Below are positions 6,441 through 13,186 of a DNA stretch of 22,789 nt, piece after piece. This DNA is from a virus. The notes under the pieces were generated by a model, which was not told the DNA's origin, did not search any database, and worked only from the letters and a program-made list of their open reading frames with translations. The translations under genes and the position numbers were made by a program. The stretch covers positions 1 through 22,789 of the IMG/VR virus record IMGVR_UViG_3300017917_002792; one strand, written 5' to 3'. How positions within the stretch are numbered: the first letter of the stretch is position 1; each line of letters opens with the position of its first letter.

Positions 6441-7853
6441 ATGGCAAAGAATAAAAACAAAAAGAATAATACATTAGCAGCATCAAAAAATAGTAAAGCA
6501 GCTAAAGTAGAAACCCCAGAAACTAAAGCTCCTAAAATAGAAGCTCCAAAAGTAGAAGAATCTAAGGCTGAAAAACCTAAAATAGAAGACACTAAAGTAG
6601 AAAATACTAAAGTAGAAAAGACAAAAGCTCCAGTTCCACCAGTAAAAGAATCAAAGAAGGAAGAGCCTAAGCCAGCTTCAACTTCAAAAGTAGAAACTCC
6701 AAAACCTGCAGCTAAACCTGCTGTAAAAACAGATAGTAATATTACTACTATTGCTAGCGTTATTGGAACTGTTAAAGAAGGAGAGCGCTTATCTGCAGAT
6801 TCAACTGTTCAATTGTTAGGATTAGTTGAACGTAACTATAAAAATAATCCTGGAGTACCAGCAGAACTAGCGAATAGTATGGCTAGATCATTTGATATGA
6901 TGATGATCAATTCAGTAATGACTTGGAATCGTCAATTCGCTCAAGATATGGGTGAAAAAGGTATAAAAGTAAATAATGAAATATTTGAAGGAATGGCAAA
7001 TGCATTTGCTACTTATTTAGGTATTACATTAAAAGCTTTACCAACACCAGATGGTCAAACTATGATAGATTTTAACGAATCTATAAAAGATGCTCCAGAA
7101 GATGCGAAAAAAGTAATTGAAGCAGAAGCTACAGTTATCCAAGTAGAAGAAATCCCTGCAATTGTAAGCAGTGATGATGAAACTACTAAGATAGAGAAAC
7201 TTCGCTCTATTATGAGTATGAAGAACGGCATGGAAAATAATGTTAAAAATGCAGTAGCATTTGCTATTGAAGCTTTTGACATGAAAGATGCTGAACCAGC
7301 TCAAGTATTAGCAACAATTATAAATAAATTAGGAACTGATAAGCCTAGTCTATTACTAAACGGTTGTGCTCGTGCATTGTATGGTATGCTTATGGAAACA
7401 CAAACTCCATTTGCTCCACAAAGTTGGTTAAAGAATAAATTCCCATTCTGGAATGATACTCAGTTAGCAAATATTGCTAAAGTATTATTATCTTATAATA
7501 TGAAACTTCAATCTGAAAAGGTTGGTGCTGATTATCAACAGAAATTCCTAACTCCTTATTCAACATTGTTATCATCATGTAATGACGATCTGATCAATCG
7601 TATTATTGACGATGCAATGAAAGATAATCCTGACGGAGTTCAAATGAAGAGTGGAGATAAACCTCTAGCTATACCTGGTCTCTTAGTAGATAAGATACCT
7701 TCGCAAAAAGTAGTTAATTATATTAAGACAGCATACGGTGCTAGCTTAGCAGGTAAGTTACTTAAAAAGCAAATGCAGGATATAATGAGTTTATATACTA
7801 AACCAATAAGTCCGTTAGAAGCATATGCTGAAAAGTCAGCTTACGCAAAGTAA
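6441..7853 (+). CDS. 470-aa protein with a Lys/Pro/Glu-rich tail
   Basis: Residues 1-100 are low-complexity and disordered: Lys, Ala, Glu, Pro and Val in loose repeats of the KVE-x-PK type (for example KAPKIEAPKVEESKAEKPK). Residues about 105-470 are a folded, mostly helical domain with Met-rich stretches (SFDMMMINSVMTWNRQF) and many Asp and Asn. There is no signal peptide, membrane helix or catalytic motif. GC content and codon choice suggest high expression. It has its own leader motif and is followed eight bases later by a membrane-anchored protein. A virion, scaffold or host-interaction role would fit. No family was recognised. Confidence 0.75.
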   Translation: MAKNKNKKNNTLAASKNSKAAKVETPETKAPKIEAPKVEESKAEKPKIEDTKVENTKVEKTKAPVPPVKESKKEEPKPASTSKVETPKPAAKPAVKTDSNITTIASVIGTVKEGERLSADSTVQLLGLVERNYKNNPGVPAELANSMARSFDMMMINSVMTWNRQFAQDMGEKGIKVNNEIFEGMANAFATYLGITLKALPTPDGQTMIDFNESIKDAPEDAKKVIEAEATVIQVEEIPAIVSSDDETTKIEKLRSIMSMKNGMENNVKNAVAFAIEAFDMKDAEPAQVLATIINKLGTDKPSLLLNGCARALYGMLMETQTPFAPQSWLKNKFPFWNDTQLANIAKVLLSYNMKLQSEKVGADYQQKFLTPYSTLLSSCNDDLINRIIDDAMKDNPDGVQMKSGDKPLAIPGLLVDKIPSQKVVNYIKTAYGASLAGKLLKKQMQDIMSLYTKPISPLEAYAEKSAYAK

Positions 7854-7861
7854 TAATCAAT

Positions 7862-8191
7862 ATGAAACGATTAGAAGTAATAAGTGCAATCGCATTATTA
7901 TTATTCTGTGGTTATGTAGGATATAGCACAAACTATACTAATACAATCACAGCTAGTGAAGTACCAGTCATTAAACCAATGACAATACCTCAAACAAATA
8001 TTAGTTTAGATCTTAACAGTGGTAAATTATTTACCTCTGCTCCTAATTCCACAGTAACTGTCGCTGTAACAAAAAAAGACAGTATAGTGTATAAAACATT
8101 AGTAAAAGAGAAGAAAGTGCCTTATATAGTAAGACAACTCCCTCCAGTAGCTCCTAAACGAGTTACACTTGCGTCTATGGCGCAATACTAG
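7862..8191 (+). CDS. membrane-anchored small protein, 109 aa
   Basis: This 109-residue protein has an N-terminal hydrophobic segment (residues 5-21, VISAIALLLFCGYVGY) after MKR. It is therefore a signal anchor, or possibly a lipoprotein-like signal with Cys16, although no clean lipobox is seen. The rest is polar, with Thr, Pro and Val-rich beta-type stretches, and is predicted to be outside the cytoplasm. It starts eight bases after the preceding stop. The stop is TAG, followed two codons later by TAA. The function is unknown. Confidence 0.7.
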   Translation: MKRLEVISAIALLLFCGYVGYSTNYTNTITASEVPVIKPMTIPQTNISLDLNSGKLFTSAPNSTVTVAVTKKDSIVYKTLVKEKKVPYIVRQLPPVAPKRVTLASMAQY

Positions 8192-8624
8192 AGAAGATAA
8201 ATCTAGACCGCAACTAGAGTAGTAAAGCGGTATATAAGTGCTTTAAGCTATATCGTGCCAGCGTATCTGGTAAGTCCTACAGTTCCTATCAAAGTAATGG
8301 ACAGTGATTAACATAGGAAGTTAGTCATAAACAGCACATAATACTAGAGGCTTAAGTAATAGCTATCACTATTGCTAAGTAAACGAAGGTATAATAACTT
8401 ATCTACGCCAATTAGCTGTTGAAGGCAGAAAAAGTAGTAAGAAAAAGGGTCAGCGTGTACAGCCCTTGGTGAGAACCACTTGGTGACTAAAAGACGCAGT
8501 GATTAAATCAGCAGATTTATGAAACTAAACAGTACAAGGAGAAAGAAAATCTTCTTAATTCGCTCGATGGTACAATCATGTACTGAATCAAATGGGAGTG
8601 ATAACATTGAAGCCGCTAAGTTTC

Positions 8625-8647
8625 ACATAAAGCTCCAATCTTTATGT
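8625..8647 (+). ncRNA. perfect hairpin with loop CTCCAAT
   Basis: ACATAAAG (8625-8632) pairs with CTTTATGT (8640-8647) around the seven-base loop CTCCAAT. The next strong hairpin, 40 bases on, has nearly the same loop. Confidence 0.6.
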
Positions 8648-8687
8648 ATAGAAAAACAATAAAGAAAGAGTAGACTATCGCTCTGAT

Positions 8688-8710
8688 AAGGGCAGCTCCA
8701 AACTGCCCTT
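8688..8710 (+). ncRNA. perfect GC-richer hairpin with loop CTCCAAA
   Basis: AAGGGCAG (8688-8695) pairs with CTGCCCTT (8703-8710) around CTCCAAA. Only three T bases follow, so it is a weak terminator candidate. The loop matches that of the hairpin at 8625-8647 in six of seven bases, which suggests a functional loop rather than termination. Confidence 0.55.
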
Positions 8711-9381
8711 TATGTCTTACTTTTAGGCATATAAAGATACCACGTAGTGTTCTATACTGTCACCTATGGAAGTGAGCTCATATCGAGTTTAACCAGTATA
8801 TACGAAGGCGTATCATAATATTATTATAGTACTATATTAAATATCAAATAGTGAGAAAGTAGATTACGTGCCACAGGCTGAGTAGCTCTGATCATAAAGA
8901 CTTATTCGTTTGTATGAATAATTATTTTTATATAGATTATCCTCGATTGAGTGCCAATCTCATACGTAATGTTGTGAAAACCAGTACACAGCTAGTCAAA
9001 CGATAAATAATAGGCAATTGCAAGATTGTATTCTTTCATAGAAGAAGGAACGTGTAAACTAAGTAATAATATTATAAAAGTGGTCGATGCTATTATACCA
9101 CTATAAACTCTAATGTAGTAATTACTAGAGCATGACAATAGCTAGCGGACGAAGAGCGCAATATCTCTATTTCTAAGTAATATATTAAAGGTATAATATA
9201 TATTATCTAAATAAGTAAAGTTGGTAACTAACTTAGACAAAAGTTACAAAGACTCATAAACCCTTAAGGTTTATATATAATAGTTGATTGATATTCACTC
9301 CAGAATATTGAATAAACTTTATATTAGTACAAAGGACGAAGTATATTGGAATATAATATACGTATTCCTGTATTAGTAATG

Positions 9382-9413
9382 TTTCTGTAATAGATGTTAT
9401 TACATTAACTTTG
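9382..9413 (+). promoter_or_regulatory. candidate promoter inside the 2.1-kb non-coding region
   Basis: TAACTTTG at 9406-9413 is an exact match to the Bacteroidetes -7 pattern TAnnTTTG. TTTC at 9382-9385 lies 20 bases upstream in place of TTTG. It could start a second RNA near 9420. Confidence 0.35.
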
Positions 9414-10221
9414 TAAATCTAATAATTAAGTACACCGCAAATAAATGTCTAACTTTTAGAAAAATGAGGAAGTTCAATGAGATGTAGCAAGATACTCCTC
9501 ACCCTCGACTGTAGAAAAAAATAGCATACATAAGAACCAGTTAAAAATATATTACGCAATAATATATCTAGATTGACGCTGAGACCTCCATTAAGGTTGA
9601 TAGGTGGGAATCCTAATATTAAAATGCAGAATAAGAACAAAGTCGTAAGTACACGCAGATGTGGGTGCTTTGAAACATAAGCAGCATCCGAGCACGTTTC
9701 TCCTTACTGTTAGGCTCGATAAATAATCAGAAAGAGTAGAGTAAACTAATAAAACCGTAGTGAAATATAATAATGAAGAACAGCTGACTACACCGTCTGT
9801 GTAAGTAAAGTCCTAAGGGGAATGCTGAGTAAAGAATACTTTACGCTCTAGTAGTTTTATATAGTAAATTCGATAATAATAATATTATTTGTACGATATT
9901 ATTCAAATAATGTACTCCTCACTATAAGCAGGAAAACTTTATCATATTTTATCAGATATAACATGATATATTAAGGATGGGTATATATCTCCTACCGTTG
10001 GAGTCCCGTTGCACTGTTTTACGTGTTAACTAGTTAGTATATAATATCAGATATTTTCAAATTCAATTTTCATTGAATAATTTAATTTCATAAAATTTCA
10101 GGAGTAAAGTCTTAATCATTGAATTGATTGTTTCTCATTCAAAGCTTTTTTAAAGCGTAAGTATATATTACTTAAGAAACATATAATAAGATTTTACAGG
10201 GATGGATTATTTTCATATAAT

Positions 10222-10277
10222 TAACATTAATATTAACAACTCCGTAGGTAATATCAAATACGGAATCAAAAAAGGAG
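10222..10277 (+). promoter_or_regulatory. leader with promoter-like box, hairpin and a Shine-Dalgarno sequence
   Basis: TAACATTA (10222-10229) begins the leader. TCCGTA and TACGGA (about 10241-10264) form a 6-bp hairpin containing ATCAA in its loop, and a second ATCAA follows at 10265-10269. AAAGGAG at 10271-10277 lies seven bases before ATG10285. This is the only strong Shine-Dalgarno match seen in the window. Confidence 0.45.
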
Positions 10278-10284
10278 AAAAAAC

Positions 10285-10851
10285 ATGGAAAATTTAAAAA
10301 ATACAATAGTAAGTGAAGCAGTATTATCAAATGAAGAAGCTAACCAGTTTAGATTAAGGTTAACTAAGATTGGTTCAACTATTTATGGAAAACGAGTAGT
10401 ATGTGTAAGATCAGATAATACTGACCTTAAGTACAAAGATAATACAAAAGAGGGTATTAATCAGCTTAAACGTCCTATTAAGAAGTATTTTAGTGAATCA
10501 ATCGATGTAATATCACTTGAGCCACTAAGAAGTCCTGATGGAGAACTATGTATCGTAGTAAACCATCGTCCAGAGTTAAAATTCCCAGTAAGAGGTGAAA
10601 TGCCTAAGTTTATAAATGCAACAGAACAAGACGTTCTTAACGCTATTGGCGATTTTGAAGCACGTGGAACAGTTCAGTTCTTTACTGACATAGAGCTAGT
10701 AAATAGAGTAGTAATCTCTGAGAATGAACGTCACGCTAAGTTCCTACAGGATCTTGCTGAAGATTTTATGAATCAGGCAACTGCGTTAGACGCAATTAAT
10801 AAAATTGAGAAAAGGAATTACGACGAGTATGTAAAATCTTTTGGTGAATAA
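10285..10851 (+). CDS. hypothetical protein, 188 aa
   Basis: This 188-residue protein is unrecognised. Residues 20-100 look like a mixed alpha/beta fold with several beta strands (KRVVCVRSD, DVISLEPL, LCIVVNHRP). Residues about 115-188 are helical and charged. There are no cysteine pairs or catalytic motifs. Codon use is less AT-extreme than in the short operon genes, and it has a clear AAAGGAG ribosome site. Both features suggest a highly expressed protein. It follows the 2.1-kb structured region and precedes gene 10869 by 17 bases. Confidence 0.7.
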   Translation: MENLKNTIVSEAVLSNEEANQFRLRLTKIGSTIYGKRVVCVRSDNTDLKYKDNTKEGINQLKRPIKKYFSESIDVISLEPLRSPDGELCIVVNHRPELKFPVRGEMPKFINATEQDVLNAIGDFEARGTVQFFTDIELVNRVVISENERHAKFLQDLAEDFMNQATALDAINKIEKRNYDEYVKSFGE

Positions 10852-10868
10852 TTAAAATAACTGTAAAC

Positions 10869-11411
10869 ATGGCAGCAATAAACGAGTATAAACTAGGTAT
10901 GCTGCAATTAATGTTAAAAGACCCTAAAATTAAATCTTGCATAATTATGGATGGAGCATATGCAGGTGAAGTTAAGGTCACAAAAGAAGGAAATGTATTA
11001 TTAGGTAGAACACGATGTGGATGGATTAATCGTATATTTAACCAATATGATAAAATAGACTTCTTTACCCTTGCAAACAAAATTGCAGTTATTGTAACAG
11101 GTAAGAATACAATTGGAGGTGATCCTAATGATTTACGAGATATGGTATGGGAAATCGTAAATAATGTAATTGCTTCTGACGATAAAGAAAAAGTAATTGA
11201 ATTACTATTCTTTTATCTTACTTTAATGTGTTCTGATAGCCCTTTTAAGAGCCGTTATATTGATGTAGAGGTACCTACTACAAAAGGAAAAGGTATAAAA
11301 TCTTCTTACTATAGAACTACAGGAAAAGCTACAGCCTATATGGATTTGGGAACAGGTGAAGGTATACCTATAGATCTTATTTTTGACAGTGGTCCTATAA
11401 GGACTAAATAA
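10869..11411 (+). CDS. hypothetical protein, 180 aa
   Basis: This 180-residue protein is unrecognised. The N-terminal 20 residues form a helix (YKLGMLQLMLKD), followed by beta segments (SCIIMDGAYAGEVKVTKEG). A conserved-looking LGTGEGIPIDLIFDSGP stretch lies near the C-terminus, residues about 158-176. It is glycine-rich but not a classical P-loop or methyltransferase motif. It lies 17 bases downstream of gene 10285 and is probably in one operon with it. Confidence 0.7.
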   Translation: MAAINEYKLGMLQLMLKDPKIKSCIIMDGAYAGEVKVTKEGNVLLGRTRCGWINRIFNQYDKIDFFTLANKIAVIVTGKNTIGGDPNDLRDMVWEIVNNVIASDDKEKVIELLFFYLTLMCSDSPFKSRYIDVEVPTTKGKGIKSSYYRTTGKATAYMDLGTGEGIPIDLIFDSGPIRTK

Positions 11412-11489
11412 TTAATTTTTTACAACTTGGGATGGAAAAGTAAAAAAATTAAAAAAGTGAATTTTCTTAATAAATTAATATAAACTATA

Positions 11490-11525
11490 AAGTAATATCC
11501 TTTTGGTGTGGGTTGGATATTACTT
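11490..11525 (+). promoter_or_regulatory. 11-bp perfect inverted repeat with GT-rich loop
   Basis: AAGTAATATCC (11490-11500) is exactly complementary to GGATATTACTT (11515-11525). The 14-base loop is TTTTGGTGTGGGTT. No T run follows, so an RNA hairpin or operator is more likely than a terminator. Confidence 0.55.
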
Positions 11526-11541
11526 AATAGCTTTATATAAT

Positions 11542-11626
11542 TATCCTCTGATAATATTCTGTAATGGAATTAATAAGGCAAGCCTTAAGAATAAGACAAG
11601 GCTGAGTTTCGATACTACAGAGGATA
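11542..11626 (+). ncRNA. multi-helix element upstream of gene 11693
   Basis: TATCCTCTG (11542-11550) pairs perfectly with CAGAGGATA (11618-11626), closing 67 bases that hold an ATTC/GAAT hairpin and AGCCTT/AAGGCT (about 11581-11603). A T-loop-like TTCGATA lies at 11608-11614, but its stem is poor. This would be a small structured RNA or a cis-regulatory leader. The three-helix plan resembles the tRNA-like elements elsewhere but is not a tRNA. Confidence 0.5.
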
Positions 11627-11658
11627 CACAGTAGACGATTTTTCTAATATATATTAAT

Positions 11659-11684
11659 TAACATTATCAATAATTAAAAATCAA
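11659..11684 (+). promoter_or_regulatory. shared leader motif before gene 11693
   Basis: TAACATTA (11659-11666) is followed by ATCAA at 11666-11670 and again at 11680-11684, ahead of ATG11693. Confidence 0.4.
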
Positions 11685-11692
11685 TATATAAA

Positions 11693-12196
11693 ATGGAAAA
11701 AATCAAAGCAATAAATATAATAAATAATCGTGATAATTTATCAAACGAAATAACAAAATATTGGAATATAATACGAGTAGAAAATGTAGTAAGTAAAAAT
11801 TATACTCGTAACTACGATCTAAAATCTATATATACAATGATTAAAGTATTAGCAGATAAACGTATTGCAGCTAAATTACAGATACTATGTCTGAATATGG
11901 GACTAAAAAGTTTCTCAGATTTACCAATAGATAGTAATCAGATTAATATATTTAAACTTTCTGAATTAACAGAACAGAAAGTACAACTTATGCAAATTAA
12001 AACTCTTAATCCTAAATTAAAAGCTTTAAAAGGTAAAAACAATCTAAATAAAACAGAAGCTTTAACTAGTAATTGGATTAAAGCTCGCGTAGATGAATTA
12101 GAATTACAGATACTTGACATAAAGAAAAAGTTAACTGAATTTAATGAATCAGCTGAACTTGATATTTCTAAAGCTCCAGAATTTCTGACAGCTTAA
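11693..12196 (+). CDS. hypothetical helical protein, 167 aa
   Basis: This 167-residue protein is predicted to be nearly all helical. Residues about 60-150 contain Leu and Lys in heptad-like spacing (LSELTEQKVQLMQIKTL, then ARVDELELQILDIKKKL), suggesting a coiled coil. No catalytic or metal-binding motif is seen. It has its own leader motif and a structured upstream region. It is unrecognised. Confidence 0.7.
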   Translation: MEKIKAINIINNRDNLSNEITKYWNIIRVENVVSKNYTRNYDLKSIYTMIKVLADKRIAAKLQILCLNMGLKSFSDLPIDSNQINIFKLSELTEQKVQLMQIKTLNPKLKALKGKNNLNKTEALTSNWIKARVDELELQILDIKKKLTEFNESAELDISKAPEFLTA

Positions 12197-12197
12197 T

Positions 12198-12226
12198 TAA
12201 CATTAGTATTAACATATAAAAATCAA
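12198..12226 (+). promoter_or_regulatory. shared leader motif before gene 12233
   Basis: TAACATTA (12198-12205), a second TAACAT-like copy at 12210-12215 and ATCAA at 12222-12226 precede ATG12233. The box starts within two bases of the upstream stop codon. Confidence 0.4.
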
Positions 12227-12232
12227 AGACAT

Positions 12233-12976
12233 ATGGAACAATCAAAAAGAATAGCAAAGAACAATAGATATAAAACAAATTTAGCAAAACGTAGTGGTAT
12301 TACTTTAGCAGTACATCCGATAATAGATCATATATCTAAAAAAATATGTAGATCACATTTAACTCATGAATTTATTACTACTCGTAGACATGGTTCTATA
12401 GTAACAAAAGAAGTATATACGTATAAGTGGTCTAAAGCAGCTTTAGCTGAAAAAGATATGTGTATTAAAATGAAAGAAACTTATACGGGAAGTAAAACTA
12501 GCGTAACTCCTACTATCACTAAAGAAAATTATAGAGAATTTTATAATAAACAAAAAGCTGAAAGTAAAGTTAGATTTGAAAGTTTACCTTATAGTCCTTT
12601 GCACATAAAACTTGTAGAAATACCTTTATCTTTAGAAGCTATTAAAGCTAAGAAAGATAAATTAAGTAAAGAGCATAATTATAAAATTAATAGATTACTT
12701 AATATAATACGTAAAAAGAAAGAAGCGTTAATTGCTAAGCGGTTAAAGAAAAAACCGTTCTCTATTAAAGTAATTTGTAAAAATGAAAATAATGAGCTTT
12801 ATGATTTACAAGTAATCCCGATGGGTGGCAAACTAAACGTGATAACTGATATAGCTTCGTCTATGAATAAGAAATTATCCACTAGTTTGAAGAATTATCA
12901 CCACCTTTCTGTGTTAAACAATAGTAGCAATAAAGTATTACTATTATTTACAAACAGCCATAATGAGGCTGCCTAA
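12233..12976 (+). CDS. very basic protein, 247 aa, function unknown
   Basis: This 247-residue protein is rich in Lys and Arg. Residues 1-30 are basic and polar. A helical Lys-rich segment with RLLNIIRKKKEALIAKRLKKK lies at about residues 155-178. The last 60 residues look beta/alpha (FSIKVICKNENNELYDLQVIP). The charge suggests binding to DNA or RNA. There is no zinc or catalytic motif. It is followed by a perfect hairpin and then the tRNA gene. Confidence 0.7.
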   Translation: MEQSKRIAKNNRYKTNLAKRSGITLAVHPIIDHISKKICRSHLTHEFITTRRHGSIVTKEVYTYKWSKAALAEKDMCIKMKETYTGSKTSVTPTITKENYREFYNKQKAESKVRFESLPYSPLHIKLVEIPLSLEAIKAKKDKLSKEHNYKINRLLNIIRKKKEALIAKRLKKKPFSIKVICKNENNELYDLQVIPMGGKLNVITDIASSMNKKLSTSLKNYHHLSVLNNSSNKVLLLFTNSHNEAA

Positions 12977-12981
12977 CTAAT

Positions 12982-13002
12982 TAGCTAGTAAAATACTAGC
13001 TA
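12982..13002 (+). terminator. perfect 8-bp hairpin between gene and tRNA
   Basis: TAGCTAGT (12982-12989) pairs with ACTAGCTA (12995-13002) around AAAAT. There is no T run, so it may be a weak terminator or a transcript-end stabiliser. It ends three bases before the tRNA. Confidence 0.35.
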
Positions 13003-13005
13003 TTA

Positions 13006-13079
13006 CATTCTATAGCTCAACTGGATAGAGCAATACACTTCTAATGTATAGGTTGATGGTTCGAATCCATCTAGAATGA
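13006..13079 (+). tRNA. tRNA-Arg(UCU)
   Basis: This is a complete 74-base cloverleaf. The acceptor CATTCTA/TAGAATG has seven perfect pairs. The D stem is GCTC/GAGC with AACTGGATA in the loop, the anticodon stem is ATACA/TGTAT with loop CTTCTAA, and the T arm is GATGG/CCATC with loop TTCGAAT. The discriminator is A and CCA is not encoded. The anticodon TCT reads AGA and AGG. AGA is the common Arg codon in these AT-rich genes, so the tRNA probably supplements the host supply. Confidence 0.95.
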
Positions 13080-13089
13080 CGAATTAAAA

Positions 13090-13167
13090 GGGATTTTATA
13101 CCTTAGCTTTAGCTAAGAGAACCTGTGAGCAGGAAAGATGTGAGTTCAATCCTCACTAGAAAGTTCC
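13090..13167 (+). ncRNA. tRNA-like cloverleaf in the polymerase leader
   Basis: GGGATTTT (13090-13097) can pair with AAAGTTCC (13160-13167) using two wobbles. Inside are CTTAGC/GCTAAG (13102-13117, loop TTTA), CCTG/CAGG (13122-13133, loop TGAG) and a proper T arm, GTGAG-TTCAATC-CTCAC (13140-13156). Four bases separate the T arm from the acceptor. The middle arms have four-base loops, so there is no anticodon. It begins 11 bases after the real tRNA-Arg and ends 19 bases before the polymerase start. Confidence 0.45.
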
Positions 13168-13186
13168 TTCTTTTTAAAATTATATT

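Larger units (their letters stand above)
8192..10284 (+). ncRNA. 2.1-kb non-coding region, probably large structured RNA(s)
   Basis: Stop codons are dense in all frames and no ORF is credible. Local helices are abundant: 8283-8289/8313-8319, a GAGA tetraloop hairpin at 8467-8478, 8625-8632/8640-8647, 8688-8695/8703-8710, 8753-8759/8794-8800, TTATTC/GAATAA near 8902-8921, AGTGGT/ACCACT near 9079-9104, AAGTT/AACTT near 9218-9234, ATAAACC/GGTTTAT near 9256-9274 and GTAAAG/CTTTAC near 9829-9844. GC content appears higher than in the surrounding genes, as in structured RNAs of AT-rich genomes. TAAGTAA occurs six times. An internal promoter-like site near 9382-9413 could split it into two RNAs. The family is unknown and the exact ends are undetermined. 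Confidence 0.5.

Noticed and set aside
6380-6592. 70-codon minus-strand ORF
   Set aside because: It is a shadow of the Lys/Glu repeats of the 470-residue protein on the + strand.
8255-8273. GTGCCAGC, six bases, then GGTAA matches the layout of the conserved 16S rRNA 515 region; GAGCGCAA near 9155 and ACACCGTCTGTG near 9791 also recall 16S motifs.
   Set aside because: Each word lies in a local hairpin unlike the rRNA helix (CCAG/CTGG, AGAG/CTCT, TACAC/GTGTA), the flanks do not match and other universal 16S motifs are missing. Probably chance, though an rRNA covariance search would settle it.
9449-9640. 63-codon ORF on the minus strand in the 2.1-kb region
   Set aside because: Low-complexity hydrophobic product, opposite to all genes, no start context; expected by chance.
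9640-9850. Group II intron domain V or RNase P RNA core
   Set aside because: CGAGC/GCTCG and GAGGAA-like words exist but the required GAAA-capped domain V, or the paired P4 strands of RNase P RNA, were not found.
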